DNA of 64,000 nt from Oscillospiraceae bacterium. Lineage in GTDB: Bacteria; Bacillota; Clostridia; Oscillospirales; Acutalibacteraceae. Positions 44,247 through 51,727 of this stretch are shown piece after piece. The DNA lies in the NCBI GenBank assembly GCA_003514385.1, contig DOQR01000004.1, positions 421,239 through 485,238 of the forward strand. The letters are read 5' to 3'. The stretch's first letter is position 1; each line of letters starts with the position of its first letter. The notes under the pieces are model-generated. The model had not been told where the DNA came from and made no database searches. It saw only the letters and a list, made by a program, of their open reading frames with translations. The translations under genes and the position numbers were made by a program.

Positions 44247-44288
44247 GATACAGGCGCCGTGACTCTGGTGGATCACGGCGCCTGTATC
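44247..44288 (+). terminator. Long perfect hairpin after the cupin gene
   Basis: Perfect 16-bp stem GATACAGGCGCCGTGA / TCACGGCGCCTGTATC with a 10-nt loop. The U-run is weak (TCGTTG), so it may be a stabilising hairpin as much as a terminator. Confidence 0.7.
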
Positions 44289-44416
44289 GTTGAGGAAGTG
44301 GAGATAAAAAAGATAATATGGAAATTCCAAAACGCAGGTTGGGGGTTCTGCGTTTTGCGTGGATGGTGAAATCAGCGAAGCATTACTTTCTGCTTATTCT
44401 CGCCCGGCAGTCGAAA

Positions 44417-44710
44417 TCATCCGACCTCGACCGCCGAAAAGTCATAGTACAGATCCATCGGGCGGTTATCGTCGAGCAGGAGTATGCTGTTATCCTCGAG
44501 CAGGAGGTTATCTCCCGCATACTTCATGATAAAGTCTATGCCATAGTTGACAGCCTGTTCTTCATTCTCAGCGTAAATAAATCCGCTGACGGGGTTGACG
44601 GTGTCCTCGCAGGCGCCTATCTCCCTGCCGTCATCTCCGATTTTCTTGCATCGGCATTCGAGCACATAGCGCGAGCCGATATCCGGAAGTCCGTCATATT
44701 CTTTTAGCAT
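44417..44710 (-). CDS. Hypothetical protein
   Basis: A 97-residue, acidic, hydrophilic protein (MLKEYDGLPDIGSRYVLECR at the start; NEEQAVNYGIDFIMKYAGDN in the middle). No family recognised. No signal or membrane segment. AAGGGACGG lies about 8 bp before the start. Codon pattern is plausible for this genome. An overlapping plus-strand frame (44318-44707) looks like its shadow. Confidence 0.5.
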   Translation of the reverse strand: MLKEYDGLPDIGSRYVLECRCKKIGDDGREIGACEDTVNPVSGFIYAENEEQAVNYGIDFIMKYAGDNLLLEDNSILLLDDNRPMDLYYDFSAVEVG

Positions 44711-44880
44711 TATTATCCGTCCCTTGAATTTATCTGCAGGTGCGGTTTGCCGCAGCCTGCCGCATGCCTCCGCGCTGCCGGCGGTCAGGCAGCAGACGGA
44801 AAAACCCGCCCGCTTCCCGCCGTATAGGAGTATAGGAGGTAGTTGGCTTCATTTATGTACTTCGCTTGAGTACGCCATAA

Positions 44881-44955
44881 TTTTAACGCAATGCAAGCAA
44901 AAAGTGTTGATTTTTCAAAAAGTGATGTAAAAATGGGCAAAAACGATATATTTCG
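44881..44955. repeat. Duplicated 75-bp element, copy 1
   Basis: Aligns without gaps to 45275-45349 with 54 of 75 identical bases. Shared blocks in order: TTTTA-(A/G)-CGCA, AAGTGT, ATTTTT, AAAAGTGATG, TGGGC, AAAACGAT, TTTCG. The pieces AGTGAT and AACGAT are 21 bp apart in both copies, two helical turns, as expected for a tandem protein site such as that of LytTR regulators. In 44711-45491 I find no convincing gene; besides the two copies there is a terminator at 45174-45214 and the promoter of the response regulator. An AT-rich change in base composition begins about 44870. Confidence 0.75.
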
Positions 44956-45173
44956 AACAGCTATTTTTCTATACAGCAAACATGCGACATATTTTGACAG
45001 ATTGTTGCGTATAATTATCAGTGCCAAAAGAACATTTTATTTGTACGGCATAATAACACAGTTAAAAAAGTGTAAGAACATACCTTATAAGTCCGCCGCG
45101 GTGCAGAGTTGTAAGAAAATACCTGCGCAGTCGGTTGAAATATTTTTTATGCCCATACACTGTTATTATAAAT

Positions 45174-45214
45174 AAAGAAAGCAGACAAGGCGTGTGCCCT
45201 GCCTGCTTTCTTTT
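45174..45214 (+). terminator. Strong terminator with no gene in front of it
   Basis: 18-bp stem with two mismatches, AAAGAAAGCAGACAAGGC / GCCCTGCCTGCTTTCTTT, 4-nt loop, T-rich 3' arm. It implies that something between about 44960 and 45174 is transcribed; TTGACA and TATAAT are present at 44994-45015 but only 10 bp apart. Confidence 0.75.
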
Positions 45215-45274
45215 ATATAGGAGTTATGTAGGAGATAGATTTCACATTCACGCTCTTTTCAGAGGTCAACACTA

Positions 45275-45349
45275 TTTTAGCGCATTTGCCGCCGGAAGTG
45301 TGAATTTTTGCAAAAGTGATGCGATTTTGGGCGAAAACGATGTTTTTCG
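45275..45349. repeat. Duplicated 75-bp element, copy 2
   Basis: Second copy of the element at 44881-44955, lying about 94 bp upstream of the -35 of the LytTR response-regulator gene. The 21-bp phased AGTGAT/AACGAT pair is kept. Confidence 0.75.
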
Positions 45350-45442
45350 TGAGTTTAATTTGCCGAGGTCGCAAAACTCAATTCAAGCGGTGACCGGCAA
45401 ACAGTAAAAAATAATCGCTGATGACATTTTTTGTTTTTCTGT

Positions 45443-45470
45443 TTGCTTTTTTGACAAAATGTGGTATAAT
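45443..45470 (+). promoter_or_regulatory. Promoter of the orphan LytTR regulator-kinase pair
   Basis: -35 TTGCTT, 16-bp spacer and an extended -10 (TGGTATAAT). A TTGACA also lies in the spacer, 8 bp from the -10, too near to serve as -35. The -10 position rules out the upstream ATG at 45459 as a start. Confidence 0.75.
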
Positions 45471-45491
45471 ATTTACGGGAGCGTGATTCTT

Positions 45492-46208
45492 TTGATAGAT
45501 ATACTTGTCTGCGATGACAGCGCGGAAATAGTTGAACAAGTAAAAAAGCTGCTGTGCGCATGGGAAAAAGTGAACACTGTCAGCTTCAATATAGACTGCC
45601 GCCAATCGGGAAAATTTATTCTCGAAAACAAGCACAAATATGACATTGCTTTCATTGATATCGAGATGCCCGAAATGAGCGGACTCGAACTCGCGGTCGA
45701 GCTCAAGAAGCAGAACCCGGATGTACTCATCATCGTTCTGACCTCGTTCCAGCGATATCTCGACGACGCGATGCGCATCCATGTTTTCAGATATCTCTCG
45801 AAGCCCGTCGATGTCAACCGCTTCAACAAGAACCTCTTTGACGCCGTTCAGGAATACCGCACACTGAGCAAGACGATAATTCTCGAGACTCACGACATAG
45901 TCAAGAAGATAAAGACAAAAGACATTCTCTATATTGAAAACAGGCGCTACGGCGCACTTCTCGTGACAAAAGACGCCGAATATGCGACAGGAGTCAGACT
46001 AAAAGACTGGATAGCCAAAACCGGTCAGCCGGACTGCTTTGTCTATTCCCACGCGAGCTACATAGTCAATCTGCAAAACGTCATCGACTTTTCAAAAGAC
46101 AGCGTCACGCTCAGAAAAGGCGACGGCGAAACGGTAAGCGTATATATGTCCCAGCGCAAATACCCCGCCTTCAGAAAGGCATTTTTTAACTTTGCGGGAG
46201 GTATATGA
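45492..46208 (+). CDS. LytTR-family response regulator (AgrA-like), orphan pair
   Basis: A 238-residue regulator. I take the TTG at 45492 (MIDILVCDDSAEIVEQ), nine bases after ACGGGAG; a GTG at 45483 is possible. Receiver domain about 1-120 with DDS, phospho-acceptor Asp in DIAFIDIEMPEMSG, and the Lys in RYLSKPVD. The LytTR DNA-binding domain follows (about 135-235): TKDILYIENRRYGALLV, CFVYSHASYIVNLQNV. Its stop overlaps the kinase start (ATGA). It may bind the 75-bp elements upstream, which would make it self-regulating. Confidence 0.9.
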   Translation: MIDILVCDDSAEIVEQVKKLLCAWEKVNTVSFNIDCRQSGKFILENKHKYDIAFIDIEMPEMSGLELAVELKKQNPDVLIIVLTSFQRYLDDAMRIHVFRYLSKPVDVNRFNKNLFDAVQEYRTLSKTIILETHDIVKKIKTKDILYIENRRYGALLVTKDAEYATGVRLKDWIAKTGQPDCFVYSHASYIVNLQNVIDFSKDSVTLRKGDGETVSVYMSQRKYPAFRKAFFNFAGGI

Positions 46209-47425
46209 TGGACACTGTGTGTAAATTGATTGCCTGCGCTTTCGGACAATTTGCCGCGTACTGCTATTTTTCAAGGCGGTTTGAAACAAAATGTCCGATT
46301 GCCGCAGTCTGTGGATTCTTTGCGGCGGCTGCTGCCGTCCAATTTGCCGTAAGCTTCGCGGGGCTTGCCGCGCTCAACATAACCCTGCTCTTTATCAGCA
46401 ATCTCTGCGCCGCGCTCATAATATACCGTGCAGGAATAAAGCAGACGCTGATCCATTGCTTACTGCTCGAAGTTCTTGCCGCGATGTCGGCATTTATAAT
46501 AATGTTCGGTCTGCCGAAAATTATCGGCCATGAGCCGCCCGGGAACGGAATGATATTGCTTGGCATATCGGCGAGCGCGCTGTATTTTACATTCGCTTAT
46601 GCCGTATCAAGGCATAACGACAATATGATTGCCTATTACGTACTGATGTCCCTGCTCTCGCTGGTCTGCGCCGCAATGATTGCAGGCTTCGCATTTTTCC
46701 CGGGGAGCAATCTGATTTTGACGCTGATATCGGTCGTTCTGCCGTTGGCGATATCCGCCGTCTGCCTTGCGCACAGAAAGTTAGTCTGCAAAATCACAAA
46801 CTCAACCGAATCGCTTCTCGAAGAACAGCGTCAGAAGCTGAACACGGAATACTATGCGGAGCTTGAGCATCAATACGACCTGCGCGACATTATTATCCAT
46901 GACATAAAGGGGCAGCTGCGCACGATAAAGCAGCTCTCACAAAACGGAGAAAACGACCGCATAAAAAGCTACATCGACTCGATATACAACAGCGGCGCGA
47001 TGGGCGCGGTGAAGCAGTTCAGCAGCAACAAGCTCGCGAATGTTATAATCAGCAGATACGCGCATCTGTGCGCAAATTCTGAGATAAAATTCAACTGCGA
47101 TGTGCGCAGCATCGATTTTTCTTTTCTTTCGGACAGCGACCTCACAATATTACTCGACAACATCCTCAACGGGGCATACAAATCCGCCGAAAAATCAGAA
47201 GAGCGCTTTATCGACATGAGCATCGGCAGCTTCAACGAGGCATATGTCGTGCTCAACGTCCGCCACAGCGTGGACGGTTCACCGGATATAAAGAGCAGCG
47301 AGAGGGCGGCGCGCATAAGCAAGATAATTCAAAAATACGGCGGACAGGCATCGTTCGACTGCGCGGACGAGAGAATATTCGAGGCGAAGATAATGTTCAA
47401 GTCCCCAATCGCCAATATGAAATAA
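46205..47425 (+). CDS. AgrC-like histidine kinase with degenerate ATP site
   Basis: A 406-residue protein with six to seven membrane segments in the first 195 residues, then a dimerisation helix with the H-box RDIIIHDIKGQLRTIKQL and a GHKL ATPase domain. Compared with the intact kinase at 58940-60250, the N-box reads DNILNGAYKSA (Gly where the Mg-binding Asn belongs; the other has SNILDNAVEA), and the G-box is missing: SERAARISKIIQKYGG replaces GFHGLGTKSIKAIAGKY. The H-box His is kept. It may therefore act as a pseudokinase or phosphatase-type partner. Coupled to the response regulator by ATGA; GGGAGGTAT ribosome site. Confidence 0.85.
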   Translation: MMDTVCKLIACAFGQFAAYCYFSRRFETKCPIAAVCGFFAAAAAVQFAVSFAGLAALNITLLFISNLCAALIIYRAGIKQTLIHCLLLEVLAAMSAFIIMFGLPKIIGHEPPGNGMILLGISASALYFTFAYAVSRHNDNMIAYYVLMSLLSLVCAAMIAGFAFFPGSNLILTLISVVLPLAISAVCLAHRKLVCKITNSTESLLEEQRQKLNTEYYAELEHQYDLRDIIIHDIKGQLRTIKQLSQNGENDRIKSYIDSIYNSGAMGAVKQFSSNKLANVIISRYAHLCANSEIKFNCDVRSIDFSFLSDSDLTILLDNILNGAYKSAEKSEERFIDMSIGSFNEAYVVLNVRHSVDGSPDIKSSERAARISKIIQKYGGQASFDCADERIFEAKIMFKSPIANMK

Positions 47426-47430
47426 AATTA

Positions 47431-47459
47431 AAAGGGCTGCTTTCCGGGCAGTCCTTTTT
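47431..47459 (+). terminator. Terminator after the AgrC-like kinase gene
   Basis: 10-bp stem AAAGGGCTGC / GCAGTCCTTT (one G-T pair), then TTTTT. Confidence 0.85.
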
Positions 47460-47480
47460 CGCTGTTATTCTTTAATTGTA

Positions 47481-47509
47481 TTGAACTTATATTGACGCAA
47501 GAGTATAAT
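47481..47509 (+). promoter_or_regulatory. Sigma-A promoter for ftsH
   Basis: -35 TTGAAC, 17-bp spacer, -10 TATAAT. Confidence 0.82.
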
Positions 47510-47559
47510 TAATATATATTTTCAATTAACATCAATCCTAAAAAAGGAAGGTGCGGAAA

Positions 47560-49389
47560 ATGAAAGAAGTGAAATCCCCAAAGAAGCCTCTGATATTCTA
47601 CTACGGCATTGCGCTGCTCGTCATTGTGCTGTTCAATGTGATTGTGTCTCCCCTGCTCGTCAAGGCACGAGTGACGGAAGTCGACTACGGCACATTTATG
47701 AGCATGATTGAGCAGAAGAAAATCGGCAATGTCGAGGTCGAGGACGATCAGATAATCTTCACCGACAAGGACGACGCGAAGAAAATCTACAAGACCGGCG
47801 CGATGAACGACCCGACGCTGACTCAGCGGCTCTACGACTCCGGCGCGAAGTTCTCAAAGGATATTGAGACGACGACTTCGCCGTTGGTGAGTTTCCTGCT
47901 GACTTTTGTGCTCCCGCTGATAATCTTCATCGGACTCGGCCAGTATATGGGCAAGAAGCTGATGGAACAGGCGGGCGGCAAAAACTCCATGGCGTTCGGC
48001 TTCGGCAAGAGCAACGCGAAGGTCTATGTCCCGTCGACCCAGGGCATACATTTCAGCGACGTTGCGGGTGAAGACGAGGCGAAAGAGAGCCTTTCGGAGA
48101 TAGTCGACTATCTCCACAATCCGAAGAAATATTCCGACGTCGGCGCGTCGATGCCCAAGGGTGTTCTGCTCGTCGGCCCTCCCGGAACGGGTAAAACAAT
48201 GCTCGCAAAGGCTGTTGCGGGCGAAGCGAATGTGCCGTTCTTCTCGATGTCCGGTTCGGAATTCGTCGAGATGTTCGTCGGCATGGGTGCTTCAAAGGTC
48301 AGGGATCTTTTCAGCCAGGCGAAAGAGAAAGCTCCCTGCATAGTGTTCATCGATGAGATCGACGCCATCGGCAAAAAGCGCGACGGTCAGTTCAGCTCCA
48401 ACGACGAGCGCGAGCAGACCCTCAACCAGCTACTTACCGAAATGGACGGTTTCCAGGAAAATATCGGCGTTATCATTCTCGCGGCGACAAACCGCCCGGA
48501 GACGCTCGATCCCGCGCTCACCCGCCCCGGCCGTTTCGACAGGCGCGTACCCGTTGAGCTGCCCGACCTTGCGGGACGCGAGGCGATACTGAAAGTCCAC
48601 GCAAAGAAGATAAAGACGGCTGACGATGTCAACTTCCACACGATAGCGAGAATGGCATCCGGCGCATCGGGCGCGGAGCTTGCGAATATTATAAATGAGG
48701 CGGCGCTGCGCGCGGTCAGGAACAACCGAACCGTCGTCAACGAATCCGACCTCGAAGAGAGCATCGAGACGGTCATCGCGGGATATCAGAAGAAGAACGC
48801 GGTGCTCTCGGACAGCGAAAAGAAAGTTGTCGCTTATCACGAGATAGGTCACGCGCTCGTTGCGGCTATGCAGTCACACTCGGCGCCTGTGCAGAAGATA
48901 ACGATAATCCCCCGCACCTCCGGCGCACTCGGCTACACGATGCAGGTCGATCAGGGCGACAAATATCTGCTGACAAAGCAGGAGCTTGAAAACAAGATTG
49001 CGACATTTACGGGCGGACGCGCCGCAGAAGAGCTCGTTTTCAGCGAGATAACAACAGGCGCATCGAACGACATCGAGCAGGCGACAAAGCTTGCCCGCGC
49101 GATGATAACCCGCTACGGCATGAGCGAAGATTTTGACATGGTTGCTCTTGAAACTGTATCGAACCAGTATCTCGGCGGCGACGCCTCACTCGCCTGCTCC
49201 GCCGATACGCAGAATGAAATAGACCGCAAGGTTGTTGAACTCGTAAAGCGCCAGCATGAGAAGGCTTCGAAAATCCTCGCGGACAACCGCGGAAAGCTCG
49301 ACGAGCTGGCAAAATATCTCTATGAAAAAGAGACCATAACCGGCGAAGAATTCATGTCCATTCTCAACAAAGGAGGCGAAGAGGAATGA
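47560..49389 (+). CDS. ftsH: ATP-dependent zinc metalloprotease FtsH
   Basis: Membrane AAA protease that degrades misfolded membrane proteins and some regulators. 609 residues from the ATG at 47560 (a GTG three codons upstream is possible), behind AAGGAAGGTG. Two membrane helices (about 13-33 and 110-130) flank a small outside domain. AAA domain: Walker A GPPGTGKT at about residue 210, Walker [23 protein letters not shown]. Protease domain: HEIGHAL zinc motif near residue 428 and the third ligand Asp in [11 protein letters not shown]. Normal length. Confidence 0.97.
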   Translation: MKEVKSPKKPLIFYYGIALLVIVLFNVIVSPLLVKARVTEVDYGTFMSMIEQKKIGNVEVEDDQIIFTDKDDAKKIYKTGAMNDPTLTQRLYDSGAKFSKDIETTTSPLVSFLLTFVLPLIIFIGLGQYMGKKLMEQAGGKNSMAFGFGKSNAKVYVPSTQGIHFSDVAGEDEAKESLSEIVDYLHNPKKYSDVGASMPKGVLLVGPPGTGKTMLAKAVAGEANVPFFSMSGSEFVEMFVGMGASKVRDLFSQAKEKAPCIVFIDEIDAIGKKRDGQFSSNDEREQTLNQLLTEMDGFQENIGVIILAATNRPETLDPALTRPGRFDRRVPVELPDLAGREAILKVHAKKIKTADDVNFHTIARMASGASGAELANIINEAALRAVRNNRTVVNESDLEESIETVIAGYQKKNAVLSDSEKKVVAYHEIGHALVAAMQSHSAPVQKITIIPRTSGALGYTMQVDQGDKYLLTKQELENKIATFTGGRAAEELVFSEITTGASNDIEQATKLARAMITRYGMSEDFDMVALETVSNQYLGGDASLACSADTQNEIDRKVVELVKRQHEKASKILADNRGKLDELAKYLYEKETITGEEFMSILNKGGEEE

Positions 49390-49934
49390 AAAGGCGTTCC
49401 GGCTTCGGATGGATGGAGCTTATAGTCGGCATTGCGCTCGCGGCGCTCGGAATATTCACTTTTGTCTATCCCGATAATGCAGTGACAACCCTCGTTATTA
49501 TCTACGGCATAATCGCCATAATAACCGGCATTGCGGATGTTGTGCTCTATGTTCGCGTTGACAAGCATCTCGGCTTCGGCCCGACTGTATCGCTCATTTC
49601 GGGCATACTCAGCGTCATGGCGGGCGTCATGCTGCTCGTCTATCCCAACGCGGGCAAATGGGTGCTCTCGCTCCTGTTCCCGATATGGTTCATCGCACAC
49701 TGTCTCTCGAGGCTCTCGCACCTGAACACGATTCGGTTCATCGCGGGCAATTTCGTCTACTGGTTCACGATGATTGTCAACATCATCGGGCTTGTGCTCG
49801 GCGTTGTGATGATATTCAGCCCGAACATCTCGGTTGCGGCGGTCGCTTACATCGTCGGCGCATACCTTGTGCTGTTCGGTATCGACTGCATCATACTTGC
49901 GTTCAGCCGCATCGGCGAGGGCAAACAATACTGA
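49386..49934 (+). CDS. HdeD-family membrane protein
   Basis: A 182-residue protein with six membrane helices in pairs, of the HdeD/DUF308 type (repeated GIISGILSVMAGVMLLVYP-like hairpins). Overlaps the ftsH stop by 4 bp. HdeD of E. coli is linked to acid resistance; a role here is not known. Pairing with ftsH may reflect co-expression only. Confidence 0.82.
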   Translation: MKRRSGFGWMELIVGIALAALGIFTFVYPDNAVTTLVIIYGIIAIITGIADVVLYVRVDKHLGFGPTVSLISGILSVMAGVMLLVYPNAGKWVLSLLFPIWFIAHCLSRLSHLNTIRFIAGNFVYWFTMIVNIIGLVLGVVMIFSPNISVAAVAYIVGAYLVLFGIDCIILAFSRIGEGKQY

Positions 49935-49940
49935 TAAAAC

Positions 49941-49979
49941 AAAAAGCAAGGTCAAGCGTAGTTTTGACCTTGCTTTTTT
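49941..49979 (+). terminator. Terminator after the HdeD-like gene
   Basis: Perfect 15-bp stem AAAAAGCAAGGTCAA / TTGACCTTGCTTTTT with T-run. Confidence 0.92.
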
Positions 49980-49995
49980 CTGCTTTCCAAACAGT

Positions 49996-50045
49996 GCCGC
50001 CGACGGCGGCATAGGGTCGTCGAGTCGCCGACCCCTACAAAGAAT
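49996..50045. repeat. Dispersed intergenic repeat (type B relative)
   Basis: GCCGCCGACGGCGGC, then GGGTCGTCGAGTCGCCGACC and CCTACAAA; same build as 12191-12236 with base changes that keep pairing. Confidence 0.7.
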
Positions 50046-50073
50046 CTCAAATTCAACATTGAGCCATATTGAT

Positions 50074-50115
50074 AAAAGCGCCGGAGGCGGGAAATCCCCT
50101 GTCTCCGGCGTTTTT
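50074..50115. terminator. Terminator after pepT
   Basis: 8-bp stem CGCCGGAG / CTCCGGCG with inner pairing and T-runs on both strands; serves the minus-strand pepT. Confidence 0.85.
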
Positions 50116-50126
50116 ATTTATTTTAT

Positions 50127-51302
50127 TCAGTCGGTCACGGACACGATATTTATCAGCACCTCGACCATTTTGGGCAATGCGTCGACGGGTATCGCCTCAT
50201 AGATACTGTGGAAATTCATGCCGCCGGTCGAGAGGTTCGGGCACGGCAGGCCCTCAAACGAGAGACGTGCGCCGTCCGTTCCGCCGCGTATCGGCACTAT
50301 TTCAGGCTCAACGCCCGCATCGCGCATAGCTTTTTCGGCGCGCTCGACAATATCCATATGCTTCTCGATTATCTCGAACATATTATAATAGCTGTCTTTG
50401 ATATTCAGCTCGAAAGTGCCCGAGCCGTACTTTTCGTTCAGGAAACCGACGGTATCGGCGACGAACTTCTTGCGGCGCTCGAAGTTATTCTTGTCGTGGT
50501 CGCGGATTATCATATGCGCGCTCGCCTCGGTCTCGTTGCCGGCGATACGCGCCAAATGATAGAAACCCTCGCGTCCCTCAGTATGCGCCGGGGTCTCCCA
50601 CGCGGGGAGCATATTGACAAACTCCGCGAGATACAGCGCGGCATTTTTCATCTTGTTCTTGGCGGTTCCGGGGTGGGTATTCACTCCGTGAACCGTGATA
50701 TCAGCGGCTGCGGCGTTGAAGTTTTCGCACTCGATACCACCGACCTCGCCGCCGTCGACAGTATAGGCAAAATCGGCGTTGAAGCGCGCAAAGTCGAAGT
50801 GATCCGCACCGCAGCCTATCTCCTCGTCGGGAGTGAAGCAGATGCTCAGCGCACCGTGGCGGATGTTTTTGTTCGCGTTGATTTCGGCGCACAGGGCGAC
50901 TATCTCAGCAACGCCGGCTTTGTCGTCCGCGCCGAGCAGAGTGGTATGATCGGTAACTATAAGCTCGCGCCCGATATATTCATCGCCGACCATCGGGGCG
51001 TTCGTGCCGTCAAATTTGATTATCTGCGGCTTGACGTTCGCGCCGCTGACATCGGGCGAAGTATCCATATGCGAGACAAGCCCTATCTTAGGGCAATTTT
51101 CGCAGCCATCGGACGCAGGGATATGCCCATAGACATAGCCCATTTCGTCGCGCATTGCATCGGCGACTCCCGCGCCGCGAAGCTCCTCGACGAGATAATC
51201 GGCAAGGACGAGCTGGGTCGCGGTCGAGGGCACGGTATCGCTCGACTCGTCGGAAGTGGTTTCGAATGTCACATATTTCAGAAATCTTTCGGTAACGGTC
51301 AT
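50127..51302 (-). CDS. pepT: Peptidase T (tripeptide aminopeptidase)
   Basis: Di-zinc M20B peptidase that removes N-terminal residues from tripeptides. 391 residues from the ATG at 51302, chosen because CGGAG lies 8-9 bp before it; the ATG at 51311 is too near that site. Zinc and catalytic motifs: LVSHMDTSPD, LGADDKAGVAEI, FTPDEEIGCGADHF, YTVDGGEVG, and the dimer-domain RGGTDGARLSFEGLPCPNLS. Single gene. It may finish digestion of peptides brought in by the opp importer encoded next. Confidence 0.95.
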   Translation of the reverse strand: MTVTERFLKYVTFETTSDESSDTVPSTATQLVLADYLVEELRGAGVADAMRDEMGYVYGHIPASDGCENCPKIGLVSHMDTSPDVSGANVKPQIIKFDGTNAPMVGDEYIGRELIVTDHTTLLGADDKAGVAEIVALCAEINANKNIRHGALSICFTPDEEIGCGADHFDFARFNADFAYTVDGGEVGGIECENFNAAAADITVHGVNTHPGTAKNKMKNAALYLAEFVNMLPAWETPAHTEGREGFYHLARIAGNETEASAHMIIRDHDKNNFERRKKFVADTVGFLNEKYGSGTFELNIKDSYYNMFEIIEKHMDIVERAEKAMRDAGVEPEIVPIRGGTDGARLSFEGLPCPNLSTGGMNFHSIYEAIPVDALPKMVEVLINIVSVTD

Positions 51303-51435
51303 TTTTATCATCTCCGTTTTTTTGTCGGTTCAATGATAGCACAATCGGCGGAATTTGGCAACAGAGCGGTGAAATTTGGAGGAATATCGGTGTGTTTTGG
51401 GGCGTGGAATTTCAATCGTAAAGCCGATGTGATTT

Positions 51436-51562
51436 TGTATCGACTGCGCCGACAGCAGACAACCGCAAAGGCTGTCCCTACGGTATTAAAATTAAATATT
51501 CGTGAAGGTTATGTGCCGCTAATGCGGCATCGGTGCGTCGAGGTCGCCGCACCCTACAAGCT
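51436..51562. repeat. Two dispersed repeats in tandem (type C then type B)
   Basis: 51436-51484 is a diverged type C copy (compare 17811-17860) and 51515-51562 is a type B copy (compare 18721-18768). The 425-bp gap 51303-51727 otherwise holds only the oppA terminator; I find no gene in it. Confidence 0.72.
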
Positions 51563-51659
51563 GCATGTATTTTGCCGTCGAACGATATCCGCCCTACCGC
51601 ATCGCATTCACATAGTCACTCCAAATACAGAAAAACTGATACCCAAAAACAGGCAAAGC

Positions 51660-51694
51660 GAAAACTGCCCGTGCCACTTGCGTGACACGGGCAG
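51660..51694 (-). terminator. Terminator after oppA
   Basis: Minus strand: CTGCCCGTG / CACGGGCAG 9-bp stem, then TTTT. Confidence 0.88.
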
Positions 51695-51727
51695 CGTTCA
51701 ATTATGCTTTGAGCTTTGGATTATGAC

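Noticed and set aside
44891..45407. Two small plus-strand frames covering the 75-bp elements
   Set aside because: Neither has a ribosome site, one runs through a terminator, and similarity between them is confined to the repeated DNA. Kept as repeats, with coding noted as an alternative.
45459..45491. Upstream start for the orphan LytTR regulator
   Set aside because: The ATG at 45459 lies before and within the -10 region of the gene's own promoter, so it cannot be in the transcript.
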